This document shows, in pieces, positions 60,750 through 64,000 of a DNA stretch of 64,000 nt. Made by a program: the position numbers and the translations under genes. Position 1 is the stretch's first letter. Every line of letters begins with the position of its first letter. Under the pieces are notes generated by a model, which did not search any database, was not told where the DNA came from, and saw only the letters and a program-made list of their open reading frames with translations. The DNA is from JBBIRG01 sp964410965 (lineage in GTDB: Bacteria; CLD3; SB21; JBBIRG01): contig CAYPIY010000003.1 in the NCBI GenBank assembly GCA_964410965.1, forward strand, positions 248,001 to 312,000, written 5' to 3'.

Positions 60750-63700
60750 TTACAGCTTTCTTCCCAGTACGACGGTTTTTTTCACGCTTTTGCTGAATCT
60801 TGGATTTTCATTGATCGCCTCGAGCAGCATCACGTAAATGCCCATACGCGCAATATGGCCTTTCTGGTCTTTCCCGTCCCAGAACACTTCCCGGTAACCG
60901 CCCGAATGTGAATTGTTAAGCAGCGTACGGATATGCCGTCCCTGGTTGTCAAAAATTTTCAGTGTCAGACGTGCCTGCAGTACGGGCAGTTCGATTGTGA
61001 TTTTCGTCTGCTGATCCTGATCCGCAAAGAACGGGTTGGGATCGGCGGTCAACCTGATCTTGTCCGGCTGGTCTTCATCCGTGAAAATACTGTTGAGGTA
61101 ACCGGGAGTCCCTCCCTCGGCAAACACACAACTCCCCCAGTTCGTCCGGACGTTCGCGTTGACGGCCGGCCTGATCCGCTCGATGGAAAGCCCGTTACTG
61201 CCCCCCCAGTCGGGATCATAAGCCACGCTGTCAATGACCGTACCCACCAGGTCCCGGATCATCAGGGTCGCGCCGGTGTTGGACAAATTCGGCATGTTCG
61301 ACTGTTTCAGAAGCCGCGGGATAGTTTTATACCGCGCCGGAAAAGCCCTATCTTCCGATATCACCGCATATTCGCCGGCGGGAACCTCAAAACTGCTGGT
61401 GGTGAGGATCACTTTCGTTTCATTGACCTGGAAGCTCCAGTTTGCGATATTGACCGAAGAATCCGAAGGGTTGTAAAATTCGACGTATTCCGGTTCACCC
61501 GTAAACGGCCCGAACATGATTTCATTAATGACTAGCGCATTCCGGAAAGCCGGCCGGGCGCTCAGTATGCCGTTAACGTTTCCCGGGCTCGCTCCTCCCA
61601 CAGCGATCGAACTGCCCCAGTTCCCGGGATCGTTCGTGTAACGGTTCACATCAATTCGCTCAAGGCTGATTCCTTTCTTCCCGCCCCACGTATTGTAATA
61701 ATAGACTGAATCCACTACCGCTCCGATCGCGTCCTTGATCACCACCGCGTCCTTGTCGTTGTTGAATGCCGCGAGGGACCTGACGATAATGACGGATGCC
61801 GGGGAAAGATCAGGATATTTTCTGTAGACGCCCGTATCGGATGTCAGGACAAAATAACTGCCGGGTAAAAAATAGAGGTCTTCAGACGATATATATTTCT
61901 TCGAAGTTACCGACGCGTCATGAATGCCCCAGTTCCGCAGGTTCAGGGTATCCTCGCTGCGGTTGAACAACTCGATAAATTCAACCTGATTCGTATCCGG
62001 ATAATACAGCGCTTCGTTGATGACGACCGATTGCGGCTTTATGCCGATGCGGATCGTTTTATACGCCTGATTGTTATCCTGCCGTTCATCGCCCGGAAAA
62101 CTGATTTTGACAATCAGCCGGATGGAATCAAGGGAGGCAAAATACTTCATACTGACTTTTTTTATCAGCTGTTCCGCAGGGAAAAGCCACTTGTGCGAAT
62201 AGATGACTGAATCACCCTGGGCAAGACTGTCATATCCCGCCGAATCCAGCTTTTCAGTCGCCGTTCCTGTTCCGTCCAGGTTTTCGTCATTATACAGAAT
62301 CAGGCTGAACGGGTTGCGTACCTTAAGAAGGCCGGAATTGCGTATAACGGCAAGGATTTCGATCGTGTCGCCGGCCTGCGGATATACGGGCGTACAGCTG
62401 ATATTACCCGATGAAACGGACAAGTCAAGATCAAAAGGAGTCAGGCTGTTCACCATGCCCGGCGTCGCTCCGGCCAATGCGATGCTCGTTCCCCAGTTGG
62501 AGGAAGATACCGAGGACGCCTCCGCATCCTTTCTTTCCAGGGATCTGTCACTCGATCCTCCCCATGAATTCTCATAAAACAAACTGTCCACGATCTTCCC
62601 CAGACTGTCCGCCAGAACCAGCATATCGCTCTCGTTCAGCGATACCCACGAACCCGGGCGGAACCTCTGAATGTTTGCGTCCGGATACTGCGCCCTGAAC
62701 TCATTGCTGTCCTCGTACAGAATGACATATTCCCCGGGAAACACCAGGTACGAAGACGACGTGATGGTCTTGAATGAATTCGACGTGAACGCCGCCTCAT
62801 CCGCAATCTGCCACTTCCTCAGATCCAGCGTATCCGGGCTCCGGTTGACCAGCTCGATCCATTCGGAATGTCCCGTCGCAGGACTGTACATGATCTCATT
62901 GATCACCAGGCTGTTCCCCGGCGCACCGAATACCAGCGTCCGGGACGCCGTGTTGTTGAACGATTTCTGGTCCTTCGTGTAAAACAGTTCCGCGAATAAT
63001 ATCTGCCCGGATGTCAGCGCCGTATCGGGAACGGAAAGCATCAACGAATCTGCCAGATTATAATATTCGGCCTGCAGTAAAATCAGTGAATCGGAGCCGG
63101 TCCTGCGGATGACACGTATCTGAAAGGTGTCGGCCGGTAAAGTGCCGTAGTTTTTGATCTTTACGGCTACCGAATATTCCTGGCTCTTTTCAGGAAATGA
63201 CGGTACGAAGCCGATCGAGGCGATCCCGATATCATAGGATGTAGCCGTCAGGCTGTTCACCATGCCCGGCGTCGCTCCGGCCAATGCGATGCTCGTTCCC
63301 CAGTTGGCCGATGCGTTTGAAGAGCTGTCGGCATTTTTCCGCTCCAGCGATTTTCCTCCGGTGGATCCGCCCCAGCTGGCGCTGTAAAACAAGCTGTCTA
63401 CAATTGAATTGACTGAATCAAATATCACGACCATATCCAGGTCATTGTTTAACGCAGGCCAGCCCGTCACCTGGATCATCCGGGCCGGCAGCGCCCCGTA
63501 CTGGGTGATCATTTTCAGAGTGTCCTGAGCCAGCATGAAGAAATCTCCGGGCCGCAGAACATGATCGGCGGCGGTGATCGTTACCGGCGCGCTGAATTTT
63601 GATGCATCAGCGAATTTCCAGTTCTTCAGGTTGATGGGATTATGTGAACGATTCACGATTTCCACCCATTCCGAAAAACCCGTTCCCGGGGCATACAGGA

Positions 63701-63998
63701 TCTCGTTGATGACAATCCTGAAAGGTTCTCCGGCCAGGGTCACCCGCTTTGACGCCTCGTTATTGGACAGGTCCTGATCGGACGGCCAGATAATCCGTAC
63801 CAGGCTCCACTGATCCTGCGAATAAACCGTATCCGTTGCGTTTACAACCAGCGTATCTCCGGCATTGATTTGAGATCCTGATTCGGTGTGATAAGCGACT
63901 GTATCGGTCCCGGTAACCCTGCAGAACTTTATCTGGTAACCCCCGGCCTGAGCGGTGCCGTCGTTTCGTACGGTCGCCGATACACTGAAAGCCTGTCC
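60750..63998 (-). CDS. Large secreted lamin-tail-domain protein with C-terminal FlgD-like sorting domain (5' partial)
   Basis: At least 1080 residues; the frame is open to the right window edge, and the GTG at 63743 is internal. Four lamin-tail domains begin VINEILYAPGTGFSEWVEIV, VINEIMYSPATGHSEWIELV, VINEALYYPDTNQVEFIELF and VINEIMFGPFTGEPEYVEFY, each ending near 'NWGTSIALAGATPGMVN'. They alternate with CARDB-like segments (QAYKTIRIGIKPQ; NNTASRTLVFG). The C-terminus has DPNPFFADQDQQTK, GRHIRTLL and FWDGKDQKGH, a diverged sorting domain. Lamin-tail domains are often found on secreted or membrane-associated nucleases, but no catalytic domain is visible here. Confidence 0.88.
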   Translation of the reverse strand, partial: GQAFSVSATVRNDGTAQAGGYQIKFCRVTGTDTVAYHTESGSQINAGDTLVVNATDTVYSQDQWSLVRIIWPSDQDLSNNEASKRVTLAGEPFRIVINEILYAPGTGFSEWVEIVNRSHNPINLKNWKFADASKFSAPVTITAADHVLRPGDFFMLAQDTLKMITQYGALPARMIQVTGWPALNNDLDMVVIFDSVNSIVDSLFYSASWGGSTGGKSLERKNADSSSNASANWGTSIALAGATPGMVNSLTATSYDIGIASIGFVPSFPEKSQEYSVAVKIKNYGTLPADTFQIRVIRRTGSDSLILLQAEYYNLADSLMLSVPDTALTSGQILFAELFYTKDQKSFNNTASRTLVFGAPGNSLVINEIMYSPATGHSEWIELVNRSPDTLDLRKWQIADEAAFTSNSFKTITSSSYLVFPGEYVILYEDSNEFRAQYPDANIQRFRPGSWVSLNESDMLVLADSLGKIVDSLFYENSWGGSSDRSLERKDAEASSVSSSNWGTSIALAGATPGMVNSLTPFDLDLSVSSGNISCTPVYPQAGDTIEILAVIRNSGLLKVRNPFSLILYNDENLDGTGTATEKLDSAGYDSLAQGDSVIYSHKWLFPAEQLIKKVSMKYFASLDSIRLIVKISFPGDERQDNNQAYKTIRIGIKPQSVVINEALYYPDTNQVEFIELFNRSEDTLNLRNWGIHDASVTSKKYISSEDLYFLPGSYFVLTSDTGVYRKYPDLSPASVIIVRSLAAFNNDKDAVVIKDAIGAVVDSVYYYNTWGGKKGISLERIDVNRYTNDPGNWGSSIAVGGASPGNVNGILSARPAFRNALVINEIMFGPFTGEPEYVEFYNPSDSSVNIANWSFQVNETKVILTTSSFEVPAGEYAVISEDRAFPARYKTIPRLLKQSNMPNLSNTGATLMIRDLVGTVIDSVAYDPDWGGSNGLSIERIRPAVNANVRTNWGSCVFAEGGTPGYLNSIFTDEDQPDKIRLTADPNPFFADQDQQTKITIELPVLQARLTLKIFDNQGRHIRTLLNNSHSGGYREVFWDGKDQKGHIARMGIYVMLLEAINENPRFSKSVKKTVVLGRKL
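62440..62500 (-). repeat. 61-bp identical repeat inside the lamin-tail gene, copy 2
   Basis: Identical over 61 bp to 63247-63307, exactly 807 bp (269 codons) apart, encoding the end of a lamin-tail domain (GTSIALAGATPGMVNSLT). Surrounding domain copies are only moderately similar. Confidence 0.85.
63247..63307 (-). repeat. 61-bp identical repeat inside the lamin-tail gene, copy 1
   Basis: Partner of 62440-62500; same frame, no mismatch seen. Confidence 0.85.
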
Positions 63999-64000
63999 CT

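Overview
The window looks like a chromosome segment from a Gram-negative bacterium of the FCB (Fibrobacteres-Chlorobi-Bacteroidetes) superphylum. It could be a Calditrichota, KSB1, Ignavibacteriota or Marinimicrobia-like lineage, but the sequence alone does not decide which. The evidence is three large secreted proteins ending in the FlgD-like or type-A sorting domain (an NPFNP-type motif, then a 'NxxGQEV..L' strand, then a short basic C-terminus), many lipoproteins with a Cys-Asp/Glu-rich start, and a MacB/FtsX-type permease of about 800 residues. Recurrent promoters read TTGNNN-N16/17-TANNNT. I see no phage, transposase or CRISPR array.

Layout. 1-9228: exported proteins (a partial sorting-domain protein, a secreted WD40-caspase protein and a second sorting-domain protein) around a small redox/CoA-binding pair. 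9601-15200: a minus-strand metabolic operon of a half-rubrerythrin, a beta-decarboxylating dehydrogenase, an HMG-CoA-lyase-like enzyme, a class III CoA-transferase and an aconitase-type large/small pair. 15470-21114: an AT-rich lipoprotein island with three tandem near-identical paralogues whose differences cluster in one central segment. A fourth copy survives only as its two ends, with an unrelated-looking lipoprotein gene in place of its body. 21281-22370: a palindromic repeat family flanking a GIY-YIG nuclease gene, followed by an array of about twelve degenerate 21-bp repeats. 22532-28424: a complete phosphate regulon (candidate Pho box, pstC, pstA, pstB, phoU, response regulator, sensor kinase), without pstS.

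28457-34668: lipocalin, purQ, an UMF1-type transporter and dnaE. 35052-41395: an ATP synthase operon (b-delta-alpha-[two paralogous lipoproteins]-gamma-beta-epsilon) with no a or c subunit gene. Then come tRNA-Phe, a dipeptidyl-peptidase-IV-type protease, purH, and an elongasome cluster (mreB, mreC, mreD, PBP2, rodA) followed by a Cys-rich protein, a HAD phosphatase and a lipoprotein. The right end holds a TPR protein, AlkD, a nitrilase-fold amidohydrolase, a MacB-like permease and a very large lamin-tail-domain protein that runs off the window.

The most unusual structures are the nuclease-palindrome element with its neighbouring 21-bp array, the lipoprotein island with its replaced gene body, the lipoprotein pair inside the ATP synthase operon, and the CoA-transferase/lyase/aconitase operon, whose substrate is not evident.
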